64,000 nt of DNA from Bacillota bacterium (GCA_023459335.1 JAEWUO010000031.1:25829-89828), one strand, 5' to 3'. Positions 42,650-51,365 are shown, counted from the first letter of the stretch. The notes: generated by a model not told the origin, from the letters alone. A program made the numbers and translations.

Positions 42650-43656
42650 ATCGCAGCACGCTCCGTTCTTTCGCGATGTTCTTCACGCAGCAGGCGGATC
42701 CGGTCCAGCCCTACCGCGATCAAGATGATGAGACCCTGTAACAGCTCGACGATATAAACGTTGACCTGCAGGTGTACGACCCCGTTTGAAACGATTGCCA
42801 GAAGCAGTCCGCCCAGGAACGCGCCGGTCACGTCGACCCGCCCGCCTTCCATCCTCGTTCCGCCGATCAGCGGCGCCGCGAACGAAAACAGCATCCAGTC
42901 TCCGCCGATATCCGAGCCGATCGATCCCAGCCTTGTGCTGAAAAGAATACCAGCGCAGGACGCCAGAACCGCGGAGAGGATATGCTTGATGAAAATCACT
43001 TTCTTGACGTTGATGCCCGAAAGCTCCGCGGCCTTCGGATTTGCGCCTACCGCCAGAACCTGACGTCCGTAACTGGTGAAGCTAAACATATACCACAAAG
43101 CGAAAGCCAAGATGACCGTCACGATCAGCATGAACGGAATCCAGCCGAGTATGTTATAGGAACCGATCCAGACATAACCCTTCGGAAGATCGTAAAACGG
43201 GTTCGCCTTGGTGATGGTCAGCGAAATTCCGGAAAAGATGCTGGCTGTCGCGAGCGTCGTCAACCAGGAAATCTCGCCGGAGACGCCCAGCCGCGTGATG
43301 ATGAATCCGTTCAGCGCGCCGCAAAGTATGCCGATCAAAATCGCGATGACGATCGCGATGCCCCACGGCAAACCTACCCGCTGCATCATCGCGCCGACGA
43401 TGACGGCAGTCAGCCCGCCGATTGAGCCGATAGAAACGTTCAATCCGCCGCCTGCGATGACGACCATCTGCGCATAGCCGATTAAAATGGTATAGCTGCA
43501 GATGCGCGCAATCGTAATAAAGTTGAACTGCGAAAGGAATTTCCCGCTCTGCGTCGCGATGAACGCGCACAGAAGGACGATGACGATCGTGATGCCCAGC
43601 GTGTTTGTAATCTGGAATCTTTTCTTTCCGGACGGTTTGTTCTCCTGCGCGGTCAT
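42646..43656 (-). CDS. RbsC-like sugar ABC transporter permease
   Basis: A 336-residue membrane protein with about 9-10 helices and the BPD_transp_2 core (AGGGLNVSIGSIGGLTAVIVGAM, NGFIITRLGVSGEISWLTTLATASIFSGI, AAPLIGGTRMEGGRVDVTGAFLGG). It overlaps both neighbours by four bases. Two different RbsC-like permeases in one operon point to a heterodimeric channel instead of the usual RbsC homodimer. Confidence 0.92.
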   Translation of the reverse strand: MTAQENKPSGKKRFQITNTLGITIVIVLLCAFIATQSGKFLSQFNFITIARICSYTILIGYAQMVVIAGGGLNVSIGSIGGLTAVIVGAMMQRVGLPWGIAIVIAILIGILCGALNGFIITRLGVSGEISWLTTLATASIFSGISLTITKANPFYDLPKGYVWIGSYNILGWIPFMLIVTVILAFALWYMFSFTSYGRQVLAVGANPKAAELSGINVKKVIFIKHILSAVLASCAGILFSTRLGSIGSDIGGDWMLFSFAAPLIGGTRMEGGRVDVTGAFLGGLLLAIVSNGVVHLQVNVYIVELLQGLIILIAVGLDRIRLLREEHRERTERAAI

Positions 43657-44756
43657 TGCCTGACACCTCCACTCACTGCGGGAACCTCTTGCGGTTCCAG
43701 ACTCGCTTTTTCCTGCTTCTTCCCGATCTGTTCCCTGAACTTATTCAGCAGATAGGACAGAAGGAGGATGGAGCCGATGAAGATCTGGTGGGTAAAAGCG
43801 TCCAGCTTCAAGAGCGCAAGCACCGTGGTTGTCACGGTCATGATGGCGGCGCCGATCATGGTGCCTATAATGGAAACTTTGCCGCCGCTGAGCAGCGTGC
43901 CGCCCAGAATTGGCGCCGCGAACGAATACAGCAGCCAGTTATCACCGATCGACGTCTGCGCGGCGCCGAGTTTCGAGGCTGTCAGCACTCCGGCGAACGC
44001 GCACAGAAGTCCGCTGATCGCGTGCGCCGCGGTGATATACCGGCCGGACGGAATCCCGGCGAAGTCCGCCGCTCTTCTGCTGACGCCGGTTGCAAGCAGT
44101 TTTCTGCCGAGCGTGGTCCTGCTGTAGATGACCCACATGATACCCATCGTCAGAAATGCAATCAGCAATATGATTGGAACGCCGTAAGTCGATTGTCCGC
44201 CCGTCGCGATGTTGGATGGCGGTATCGTCAGAGTACTGAGCTGTTTAAATCCATCCGGCAATTTGCGGAAGTAAATGTTCTCCGTTACCGCCATGCTGAT
44301 CCCGTGGATGACGCTGATCAGCGCAAGCGAGATGATGAACGGATTGATCTTCGTTTTCACGATGATTCCGCCCTGCAGGGCGCCCAGCAGCAGCCCGACG
44401 AACAGAGCGAGAATCAGGCCGACCACCCAGGGCACGCCCAGTCCGATTTCGGCCTGAACGTAGTTTTCTACGGCCATTTTTCCCATCGTCGGTACGTTGA
44501 TGAGATACCCGCAAACCATACCCGCCGCGCCGCCGATCGCGCCGACGGCGAGGTTGAATTGTCCGACGGACAGCGTCACCATCTGCGCCATGCCGACCAA
44601 CGTGAAAATTGCGATGTCTTTGGTGATGGAAACCATGCTGTATGCCAGACGTTCCGGCACCGACATCGTGATCACGATCATCAGCAATATGATCAGTATG
44701 ACGCTCGTACTGATCAGATCGTACCTCAGTACCTTCATTAATCCGCGCTTAATCAC
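43653..44756 (-). CDS. RbsC-like sugar ABC transporter permease (partner)
   Basis: A 367-residue permease of the same family (VGQFNLAVGAIGGAAGMVCGYL, GGIIVKTKINPFIISLALISVIHGIS, AAPILGGTLLSGGKVSIIGTMIGAA). It ends in a charged cytoplasmic tail. It starts with GTG at 44756 behind AGAGGA; an ATG six codons in is an alternative. It is translationally coupled to the following permease. Confidence 0.9.
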   Translation of the reverse strand: MIKRGLMKVLRYDLISTSVILIILLMIVITMSVPERLAYSMVSITKDIAIFTLVGMAQMVTLSVGQFNLAVGAIGGAAGMVCGYLINVPTMGKMAVENYVQAEIGLGVPWVVGLILALFVGLLLGALQGGIIVKTKINPFIISLALISVIHGISMAVTENIYFRKLPDGFKQLSTLTIPPSNIATGGQSTYGVPIILLIAFLTMGIMWVIYSRTTLGRKLLATGVSRRAADFAGIPSGRYITAAHAISGLLCAFAGVLTASKLGAAQTSIGDNWLLYSFAAPILGGTLLSGGKVSIIGTMIGAAIMTVTTTVLALLKLDAFTHQIFIGSILLLSYLLNKFREQIGKKQEKASLEPQEVPAVSGGVRQ

Positions 44757-44821
44757 AATCGAATCCTCTTTCTGTTAAACTCAATTGCCATGGAATTTCG
44801 GGATGGTATCCTTGAGTTTAT

Positions 44822-46309
44822 CTACATTTGATTATTGAATATTTCCAGTTGTTCTTTATAGTTCAGATCGTTCTCGTTGATCATTCCGGTGATCGTACGG
44901 TCACTGTACAGGAATACCCTGTTTGAAATCTGTAAAATTTCATAGATGTTGGAAGAGATCAGTATGATCGCGCCTCCTCTGTTTGAGAATCCAACAAGCA
45001 GTTCCAGAATCTGTTTTCTGCTGACGTTGTCGAGTCCCTTTGTCGGATCGATCAGAATCATCACTTTGGGATTGAAACTCATGATTTTTGCGATGCTGAC
45101 TTTCCTCTGATCCGGTATGGACAATTCCTCTAGGTTTGCGATGGAATCCAGATCGAGACCGATATCTGCGCTTACTGATTTGACGAGAAAATCTTCGAGT
45201 TCTTTTCGGATGATTTTCATATGGCTGATGTTATCCAGCCGGGAAATGGTGATGTTCTCTTTGATACTCAGGTTATAGAGGAGTCCGTTGTCTTTCGTCT
45301 CGTAGGAGACAAGTCCGATTTTATGCTTGATCGCGTCGGAGGGTTTCCGGATCTTGATGAGCTTGTTCTCCAGAAACACCTTGCCTCCGGTGATCGGTTC
45401 GAGGCCGTAGAGCGCGTGCCCGATCCTGCATTTCCCGGAGCCGAACGAGCCTGTGATGCTGATGATCTCGCCTTTCTTCAAGGAGAAGCTGACATCCCGC
45501 AGGTTCTCCTGCGTGCATAGGTTTTCGACCCGGAGCACTTCCTTGGATACGGGGTTGAGCGAAATCCGGGATGTGCTGACGAAGCTGTCTTCCGCGATGA
45601 TCTGGATGATTTTATCGTTCTCCATCGAAGGGGTATCCAGATTGCCGATGATGCTTCCGTCCTTCATGATGTAGATCCGGTCCGAAACGGAAGTGAAATC
45701 CTTCATGTGCTGCGCAACGATCAGCACCCCGACCTTGCGTCGCGCCAGCTCCTGAAACACGCGCTCAAACAGGCGAATCTGCTTGCGGTCGAGCAGGATG
45801 TTGGTATGATCCATCACCACGACCTTGGGATCATTGAGCAGCGCTTTCCCCAGCTGCAGCAGCTGTATCTGCTCCGGTTTCAGGCTCGCCACGATCGTAT
45901 TCGGGGAGATATCCAGTCCCAGGATATCCAGAAGATCCCGCGTGCGCGCCGCGTTCTGGTTTGGCTTGAAAAAGATCCCGACATTGGTGTCCCGCCTGCC
46001 CAGAAACATGTTTTCACACACCGTGAGGTTGGGAATCAGGTCGCTTGCCTTGTTGATGATGCTGATTCCGAGTTTCTGCCCGACGTCGGGGTTGGAAATC
46101 TCCACCTCGTTGCCGTCGAGATATACCTTGCCGAAATCGGGAAGAAACACGCCGCCCAGGATGCGCACAAGCGCCGTCGCAGACTGCCCCTCATCCCCGA
46201 AGATCTTGCAGATCTCCCCTTCATATAGGTTGAAAGAGATGTTTTTCAGCACTTTGACATCGTTGATCTTTTTGGATATGTGTTCGAAACGAAGTATTTC
46301 TTTTCTCAT
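44822..46309 (-). CDS. RbsA-like ATPase with degenerate nucleotide-binding motifs
   Basis: A 495-residue, two-domain protein clearly of RbsA layout but with most catalytic motifs lost. Domain 1: Walker A reads GDEGQSAT (38-45, lysine replaced), the signature is LKPEQ (143-147), and Walker B ends VVVMDH (Glu replaced by His168). Domain 2: the P-loop GSFGSGKC (287-294) keeps the lysine, but the signature is LSIPDQ and Walker B ILIDPT lacks the D-E pair. It sits directly before two permeases and the intact ATPase at 41123, so it may be a non-hydrolysing partner in an asymmetric ABC transporter. The frame is fully open, so it is not simply a pseudogene. Confidence 0.85.
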   Translation of the reverse strand: MRKEILRFEHISKKINDVKVLKNISFNLYEGEICKIFGDEGQSATALVRILGGVFLPDFGKVYLDGNEVEISNPDVGQKLGISIINKASDLIPNLTVCENMFLGRRDTNVGIFFKPNQNAARTRDLLDILGLDISPNTIVASLKPEQIQLLQLGKALLNDPKVVVMDHTNILLDRKQIRLFERVFQELARRKVGVLIVAQHMKDFTSVSDRIYIMKDGSIIGNLDTPSMENDKIIQIIAEDSFVSTSRISLNPVSKEVLRVENLCTQENLRDVSFSLKKGEIISITGSFGSGKCRIGHALYGLEPITGGKVFLENKLIKIRKPSDAIKHKIGLVSYETKDNGLLYNLSIKENITISRLDNISHMKIIRKELEDFLVKSVSADIGLDLDSIANLEELSIPDQRKVSIAKIMSFNPKVMILIDPTKGLDNVSRKQILELLVGFSNRGGAIILISSNIYEILQISNRVFLYSDRTITGMINENDLNYKEQLEIFNNQM

Positions 46310-46356
46310 GCTTCATCCATACCTTTCCCTGTATGCACATATCATAAGATACAACC

Positions 46357-46440
46357 GATGCAATCACAAATCCCTCTTTCAACCGATGCGGTCACAGGCT
46401 TTTCTTTCTGTCTTAAATGATCACAAGCTTTTCTTTCATC
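46357..46440 (-). repeat. Three 28-29-bp copies of the end of the AllA-like gene
   Basis: On the minus strand GAAAGAAAAGCTTGTGATCA (gene end) is followed by GAAAGAAAAGCCTGTGACCG and GAAAGAGGGATTTGTGATTG; the last two are each followed by CATCGGTTG. The spacing is 29 and 28 bases. Only the first belongs to the coding sequence. Confidence 0.85.
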
Positions 46441-46901
46441 TTGCTTGAGATGAAATCGTCCTTCGGCGTATCGGTCTTAAACCCGACGAGAATATCGCAT
46501 TCTTCGCCCACCGGATACGGCGTCCAGTGCCAGATTCCCGTGTCGAACAGAATCCCTTCGCCCTGATTGACGCGTACGGCAATCGCATGTTCGATATCCG
46601 GAACCGCTTTGCCGTCCATGATGACGGAAGAAGCGACCGGAACGAGGAAATCACCCCTGAGCGCGGCGAGCAGTTCATGCGTCCGCACGTGCTGCTCCAT
46701 CTCGTCGACGATGTTTTCCCTCTTTTTCGCGACGCAAATGCCAAGCTGTATGGATCCCGTGCACTTCATGATCGCGAGCTGGCCGTAATACGTCTGAATC
46801 TCGGACTGTGCATCGGGTTTGCTGTCTTTCGGCACCGCAATCACCTTCCCGAACATTTTGAAGTTTTCGGGCGTGACATGTTCCGCAGTGATCTGTTTCA
46901 T
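46413..46901 (-). CDS. Ureidoglycolate lyase (AllA)-family cupin
   Basis: A 162-residue single-domain cupin. MKQITAEHVTPENFKMFGKVIAVP at the start, H-ELLAALRGDFLVPVA in the middle and GEGILFDTGIWHWTPYPVGEE near the end follow the AllA family, in which G-GV-F--GVWHH-PFP is diagnostic. AllA releases urea from ureidoglycolate, but no allantoin genes are nearby; in this sugar-acid locus it may act on another hydroxy-acid or be a lactonase/isomerase-like enzyme. That is open. AGGAGAAAG precedes the ATG. Confidence 0.7.
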   Translation of the reverse strand: MKQITAEHVTPENFKMFGKVIAVPKDSKPDAQSEIQTYYGQLAIMKCTGSIQLGICVAKKRENIVDEMEQHVRTHELLAALRGDFLVPVASSVIMDGKAVPDIEHAIAVRVNQGEGILFDTGIWHWTPYPVGEECDILVGFKTDTPKDDFISSKMKEKLVII

Positions 46902-46919
46902 ACGGCTTTCTCCTTTTGC

Positions 46920-48071
46920 TCAGTATTCCACTTTTCTCCAGCGTTTCTCCATTGCGGACTGTTCCGCAGCGTCCAGCACCTTCTGGCACATAAGGCCGTC
47001 CCGGAAGTTTGGCGTAATCGGCTTTCCTTCCTTGATCGCCGTGAAGAAGTCATAATATTCGTTGACAAACGTATCGCCGTAGCCGATGATATGCCCCGCG
47101 GGCCACCAGTTCGCCATATACGGATGGATCCCTTCGCCAACCTGCACCCGCCGGAAGCCTCTCAGGTGGGGCGGATCGTCGTCGTTATAATATTCCAGCT
47201 CGTTGAGTTTTTCTTCGTCCCAGATCACCGCGCCTTTGCTGCCCGCAACCTCGATCCTGTTCTGGTTCCGATGACCCGTTCCGTTTCTCGTGGACTCGAA
47301 ATACGCCATGATATCCTGATCCTTGAAGGTTGCGAGGAACTGCGACGCGTCGTCCACGTCCACCTCGCCCACTTCTTTTCCGGCGACCGCGACAAGGCCG
47401 TCCTCAAATACCGGTTTCGGGCGGACTTTGTTGAACGTCTTCTGTACGCAGCAGACTTCATCCAGATCTCCGATGAGAAATCTCGCGATGTCGATGATAT
47501 GCGCGCCGAGGTCCCCATGCGTTCCGTATCCCGCAAGTTTGCGCTGCAGCCGCCATGCGATCGGGAAATTCGGATCGGTCAGCCAGTCCTGCGACCAGAT
47601 CGCCCGGAAATGGTAGAGCTTGCCGAGCACGCTGTCCTTTATCAGCTGCTGCGCGAGGCACAGCGCCGGCACGCGGCGGAAGTTGAAACCGATCATATTG
47701 ATGACGCCTGCTTTTTCAACCGCCTGCACCATCGCTTCCGCATCCTGCATATTCAGCGCCAGCGGTTTTTCGCAGAACACGTGCTTGCCGGCGTTCGCCG
47801 CAGCGATGGCGATTTCTGCGTGGAACTTGCTCGGCGCCGCGATGCTCACCGCGTCGATTTCTTTGTCCGCGATCACATCCTGCCAGTCGAGGCAAGCCTT
47901 CTCCCAGCCCCAGCGTTTTCCGGCGTCAAAGACGGATTCTTCATTCGCGCAGATCAGTTTTTTGTTGATTTCGACGCCCAAATCGAAGAAGATCGGCGCA
48001 TCGGTAATCGCATGCGTGTGCGCCCGCCCCATAAACTTGTGACCGATCAGCGCGACATTGATTTTTTTCAT
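46920..48071 (-). CDS. Gfo/Idh/MocA-family NAD(P)-dependent oxidoreductase
   Basis: A 383-residue sugar or inositol-type dehydrogenase. The Rossmann start is VALIGHKFMGRAHTHAI (residues about 5-21; the usual G-G--G is GHKFMG), then CEKPLALNMQDAEAM carries the family EKP motif with the catalytic lysine, and GDLGAHIIDIARFLIGD includes the catalytic DxxxH-type region. It oxidises a hydroxyl of a sugar, cyclitol or derivative. The start at 48071 was chosen for GGGAGATTAGGT upstream and the MKKINVALIG start. Confidence 0.9.
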   Translation of the reverse strand: MKKINVALIGHKFMGRAHTHAITDAPIFFDLGVEINKKLICANEESVFDAGKRWGWEKACLDWQDVIADKEIDAVSIAAPSKFHAEIAIAAANAGKHVFCEKPLALNMQDAEAMVQAVEKAGVINMIGFNFRRVPALCLAQQLIKDSVLGKLYHFRAIWSQDWLTDPNFPIAWRLQRKLAGYGTHGDLGAHIIDIARFLIGDLDEVCCVQKTFNKVRPKPVFEDGLVAVAGKEVGEVDVDDASQFLATFKDQDIMAYFESTRNGTGHRNQNRIEVAGSKGAVIWDEEKLNELEYYNDDDPPHLRGFRRVQVGEGIHPYMANWWPAGHIIGYGDTFVNEYYDFFTAIKEGKPITPNFRDGLMCQKVLDAAEQSAMEKRWRKVEY

Positions 48072-48097
48072 ACCTAATCTCCCTTCGTTGTTTCTGT

Positions 48098-49156
48098 TTA
48101 TCGTTTTACTCTTGCGCTGCCGCCTTTCATAACGCCGACGGCTTCTTCCTTGTAGGCCCAGTTCCAGTCGCCCATAAACCCGTGGCACAGGGCGGAATAC
48201 GCGGCGGAAAACTCGATCATATCCTGCCCCTTGAACTCACCCGTAATCAGCGAGTAGATCAGCGCGGAGGCGAAGCTGTCCCCGCCGCCCGTGCGGTCGT
48301 AGATCTCCAGATTCTCATATTTTTTCGAAACGTAGTACTCGCCGTTGTGATAGGCGACCGTCCGCCAGTCGTTCACCGTCGCGGTCTTCACCTCGCGCAG
48401 CGTGGTGCCGACGGTTTTGACGTTCGGATATTTTTCGACGACCTTCAGCGCGACGGCTTTGTAGTTCATCGGATCGAGCTTGGAATACGTCTGGGTGGTG
48501 TCGTCCGCCTTGATTCCCAGCATCGTCTCGAAGTCCTCTTCGTTTCCGATCAGCACGTCGATATACGGCACGGCCTTCGCCATCGCCGCCTGCGCTTCGG
48601 CGGGCGACCAGAGGGTAGAACGGAAATTGAGATCGAAGCTCGTGGTCAGGCCGCATTCTTTGGCGATCTTCAGCGAGCGCACCGCCTCCGCCGCGCCCTG
48701 CGGCGAGATGGCGCAGGTGATGCCTGTCGTGTGGAACCAGCCCGCGTTTTCGAACACTTTTTTCCAGTCGATCTCGCCTTCGCGAATCTGGGAAATCGCC
48801 GAATTCCCCCGGTCGTAAATCTGGCGCGAAGCGCGCGGGCCGATGCCGATTTCGATAAAGCACAGGCCGTTTCTCGCTTTTCTTCCGCTGCCGTCGTATT
48901 TTTCCATGATCACATCGTCCATGTTGACGTTGTGCTCGCGGCCCTTATTGACGATGTATTTACCCGACCACGTATCGCAAAGCTTGGAGACCCACTTGGT
49001 CCTGATTCCCAGCGTGGACGTGTTGACGCAGACGTTCAGCTCCGCCGCCGCGATCGCCAGATTCAGATACTGCGCCTGTTCCAACCGGATGTGTTCCGGC
49101 GAGTTGAGGCGCACCATCGCTTCGCCAAAGCCTACCAGGTCAAATCGTTCCGACAT
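48098..49156 (-). CDS. PfkB-family sugar kinase, KDG kinase-like
   Basis: A 352-residue kinase of the 2-keto-3-deoxygluconate kinase group. FDLVGFGEAMVRLNSPEHIRL opens the N-terminal region; DRTGGGDSFASALIY near residue 290 carries the catalytic Asp and anion hole (GGGD in place of the common GAGD). The lid region SWxGKYIV differs from ribokinases. Together with two DapA-family aldolases it suggests a 2-keto-3-deoxy sugar acid route. ACGGAGGGA precedes the ATG. Confidence 0.85.
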   Translation of the reverse strand: MSERFDLVGFGEAMVRLNSPEHIRLEQAQYLNLAIAAAELNVCVNTSTLGIRTKWVSKLCDTWSGKYIVNKGREHNVNMDDVIMEKYDGSGRKARNGLCFIEIGIGPRASRQIYDRGNSAISQIREGEIDWKKVFENAGWFHTTGITCAISPQGAAEAVRSLKIAKECGLTTSFDLNFRSTLWSPAEAQAAMAKAVPYIDVLIGNEEDFETMLGIKADDTTQTYSKLDPMNYKAVALKVVEKYPNVKTVGTTLREVKTATVNDWRTVAYHNGEYYVSKKYENLEIYDRTGGGDSFASALIYSLITGEFKGQDMIEFSAAYSALCHGFMGDWNWAYKEEAVGVMKGGSARVKR

Positions 49157-49169
49157 ATTCCCTCCGTGC

Positions 49170-49330
49170 GTTGATTTATTTCCAGTTTTCTTTTATCGAT
49201 CGATTCCGGCTTTTCGCCGTATATGATTTCTATTTCAGATCTGCTTTATGAAAGATCGTTTTCGGCTTCCCGCTATATATGACTTTTATTTCAAGTCGGC
49301 TTTATTAAAGATCGCTTTCGGCTCCCTGCC
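49170..49330 (-). repeat. Two diverged downstream copies of the hydroxyacid dehydrogenase gene end
   Basis: The gene ends with codons for PKAIFNKADLK and TAA (49286). Displaced by 57 bases the spacer reads PKTIFHKADLK and TAG (49229), with three further codons changed silently (GCC/GCA, GAC/GAT, TTG/CTG). A third, more degenerate copy (KPESI ... KLE, TAA at 49176) follows after 53 bases, immediately before the ribosome site of the kinase gene. Confidence 0.9.
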
Positions 49331-50242
49331 GGCCAGATAATCGGCAAGGCCTTCGGCGGCGTCCGTCGCCACCCGCTCCGAACATTCGCGGGTGAGAGCG
49401 GCGGAGTGCGGCGTCAATATCGCGTTCCGCAGCGTCAGCAGCGGGCTGTCCGCGCCCGGCGGTTCCTGTTCGAATACGTCCAGCGCCGCGCCGGCAATCG
49501 CTTCGTCCGCGAGTTTTTTCGCAAGCGCCGCTTCGTCGATGATGCCGCCGCGCGCGGTGTTGACGAGAAACGCCGTCGGTTTCATCAGCGACAGCAGCTC
49601 CTCGCCGACGAGGCCTTTCGTTTCCGGCGTCAGCGGAATATGGATCGAAATGTAGTCGGCAAGCCGGAATACATCCTTGATATCCTTGTAGAGCGTAATA
49701 CCGTCCAATCGTTCGATGTAGGGATCATAGCCGATCACCTGCATACCGAACGCCGCCCTGCATTTCTCCGCCGCGAACCGGCCGATCCGCCCGCAGCCGA
49801 TCAGGCCGAGCGTCTTTCCGTCCATGTCAACGGCTTTGTTGGTGCGCCGGATCGCGAAATTTCCGCTGCGCAGTTCATAATCGTACCGGACAAGCTGTTT
49901 GGAGAGCGCCACCATCAGGGCAACGGCATGTTCCGCGACCGAAATGGAGTTGGACAGCGGCGTGTTGAGCACGAGGATGCCGCGTTCGCTCGCGGCCTGC
50001 ACATCCACATTGTCCACACCGACGCCGGTGCGGCTGATGACCTTCAGGTTCTTCGCGGATTCGATCACCTGCCGCGTCATTTTGTACGCCGTGCTGAGGA
50101 GGATCGCCTCCGCGTCCGCGATGTGCAGATCGAACGACGGCTGGTCGTTATCGGCAACGGTCACGAACGTCAGATCGCCGATCCCGTCGAACAGCGCGAT
50201 CTGCGCCGCGTTCAGTTTTTTGGTCAGAATTACTTTTCTCAT
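49286..50242 (-). CDS. D-2-hydroxyacid dehydrogenase (SerA/GhrB-like)
   Basis: A 318-residue NAD-dependent enzyme. Dinucleotide-binding motif LGLIGCGRIGRFAAEKC (about 145-161), catalytic Arg in VNTARGGIIDEAAL, Glu in DVFEQEPPG and His in LTPHSAAL. It lacks an ACT domain, so it is of the short phosphoglycerate/glyoxylate-reductase type rather than long SerA. In this locus it likely reduces or oxidises a 2-keto/2-hydroxy acid intermediate. The start at 50242 follows GAAAGGGCCGG and gives the usual MRKVILT start. Confidence 0.92.
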   Translation of the reverse strand: MRKVILTKKLNAAQIALFDGIGDLTFVTVADNDQPSFDLHIADAEAILLSTAYKMTRQVIESAKNLKVISRTGVGVDNVDVQAASERGILVLNTPLSNSISVAEHAVALMVALSKQLVRYDYELRSGNFAIRRTNKAVDMDGKTLGLIGCGRIGRFAAEKCRAAFGMQVIGYDPYIERLDGITLYKDIKDVFRLADYISIHIPLTPETKGLVGEELLSLMKPTAFLVNTARGGIIDEAALAKKLADEAIAGAALDVFEQEPPGADSPLLTLRNAILTPHSAALTRECSERVATDAAEGLADYLAGREPKAIFNKADLK

Positions 50243-50258
50243 ATCCGGCCCTTTCCGG

Positions 50259-50340
50259 TTCAATCATGTCCTCCGATTTGCAGGCAGAATTCATGATTCC
50301 CGCGCTGTAATCCGGTCTAAATCATACCTTCCGATTCTAA
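50259..50340 (-). repeat. Possible diverged copy of the first DapA-family gene end
   Basis: The gene ends AATCGGAAGGTATGATTTAGACCGG; displaced by about 58 bases the spacer reads AATCGGAGGACATGATTGAACCGG. About 80 percent of positions match, including bases beyond the stop. It is weaker than the other examples. Confidence 0.5.
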
Positions 50341-51204
50341 AAACGCCTTCAGCTGCGCCTTCTTGTCGTCCGTCAGCGGCAGCAGCGGCAGCCTTGCACA
50401 ACCGCCGGTGAGCCCCGCCAGATCCATGGCGTATTTCACCGCCGCGACGCCGCCGAAGCCGGACACGCCGCCGTTGAGCTGAAATACCTTTTCGTTCAGC
50501 GCGAAGGCTTCTTCATATTTCTTTTCGGTCGTCAGCCGGTAGAGTTCGTTGACAATCGCCGGAAAGATATTGGCCAGCGACACCACGCCGCCGGTGCCGC
50601 CCATGATGAGCGTCGTCATGAAGAAGTTTGCGGAGCCCGCCATGACGCTGATCTTGTCGCGCACCGCAAACAGGATGTTTTCGATGTTGCCCGTCGAGGA
50701 ATCCTTGACGCCGACGATGTTCTTGTTATTCGCGCACTCCTTTAACAGGCTCGTCGAGAGCGTCGTTCCGGCGCAGAACTGAGGCGCGTTATACAGAAGA
50801 CACGGCGTGTCCACCGCGTTCGCCACATCGTTAAAATACTTGATCAGAACCGGGTCGGTCATCTGCTTTTTAAAATAGGACGGCGGCAGCAGCGTCAGGA
50901 AATCTGCGCCGATCTTCTCGAATTTTTTCGCATAGAGGATGGTTTCGTAGGTTGACTCGAAAATGCAGCCAGCCATTACGGTCTGGTTTTTTCCCTTATT
51001 GCGAACGATGATTTTCAGCACTTTTTCCTTTTCGTCGTTCGTCAGGTTTTTGTTTTCACCGTTGGAACCGAGCGCAAGATACCCCTTGATGCCCGATTTC
51101 GCGTAGAAATCCATGTTCTTTTCGAGGCCCGCGTAGTCTACCGCGCCGTCTTCGCAAAACGGCGTCGTGATCGGAGCAAATACGCCCATCAACCGTTCAT
51201 TCAT
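50317..51204 (-). CDS. DapA-family aldolase (DHDPS/NAL/KDG aldolase type)
   Basis: A 295-residue TIM-barrel class I aldolase. Substrate loop GSNGENKNLT (normally G-TGE---L), the catalytic Tyr in LLYNAPQF and the Schiff-base Lys in IVGVKDSSTGNI are present. The family condenses or cleaves pyruvate with an aldehyde; the GSNGE loop instead of GTTGE suggests a substrate other than the lysine-pathway one. In this locus it probably cleaves a 2-keto-3-deoxy sugar acid. CCGGAGGATGAG precedes the ATG. Confidence 0.9.
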   Translation of the reverse strand: MNERLMGVFAPITTPFCEDGAVDYAGLEKNMDFYAKSGIKGYLALGSNGENKNLTNDEKEKVLKIIVRNKGKNQTVMAGCIFESTYETILYAKKFEKIGADFLTLLPPSYFKKQMTDPVLIKYFNDVANAVDTPCLLYNAPQFCAGTTLSTSLLKECANNKNIVGVKDSSTGNIENILFAVRDKISVMAGSANFFMTTLIMGGTGGVVSLANIFPAIVNELYRLTTEKKYEEAFALNEKVFQLNGGVSGFGGVAAVKYAMDLAGLTGGCARLPLLPLTDDKKAQLKAFLESEGMI

Positions 51205-51220
51205 CGTTTCTCATCCTCCG

Positions 51221-51365
51221 GTTTATTTCGCGCCAGAAATGGCGTTTAGTCCTTTTTTATGATTCGTCCGGCTTATTTCACACCCGCAACCGCATTCATA
51301 AATCTTCTGTTTGATGGGTCTGTTTATTTCACACCCGCGACCGCGTTCATAAATCTCCTCTGATA
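51221..51365 (-). repeat. Two diverged downstream copies of the transaldolase-like gene end
   Basis: The gene ends FMNAVAGVK and TAA (51324). At 51-base displacement the spacer reads FMNAVAGVK and TAA (51273) with two silent codon changes, and after another 50 bases NAISGAK and TAA (51223). The copies fill the whole spacer up to the ribosome site of the aldolase gene at 51204. Confidence 0.9.

Noticed and set aside
44822..46309. Degenerate ATPase as a simple pseudogene
   Set aside because: The frame is fully open over 495 codons, has a ribosome site and keeps the full two-domain layout; changes are limited to catalytic motifs.
46413..46901. Allantoin degradation operon, based on the AllA-like protein
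   Set aside because: No allantoinase, allantoate or ureidoglycine gene is present; all neighbours are sugar-related.
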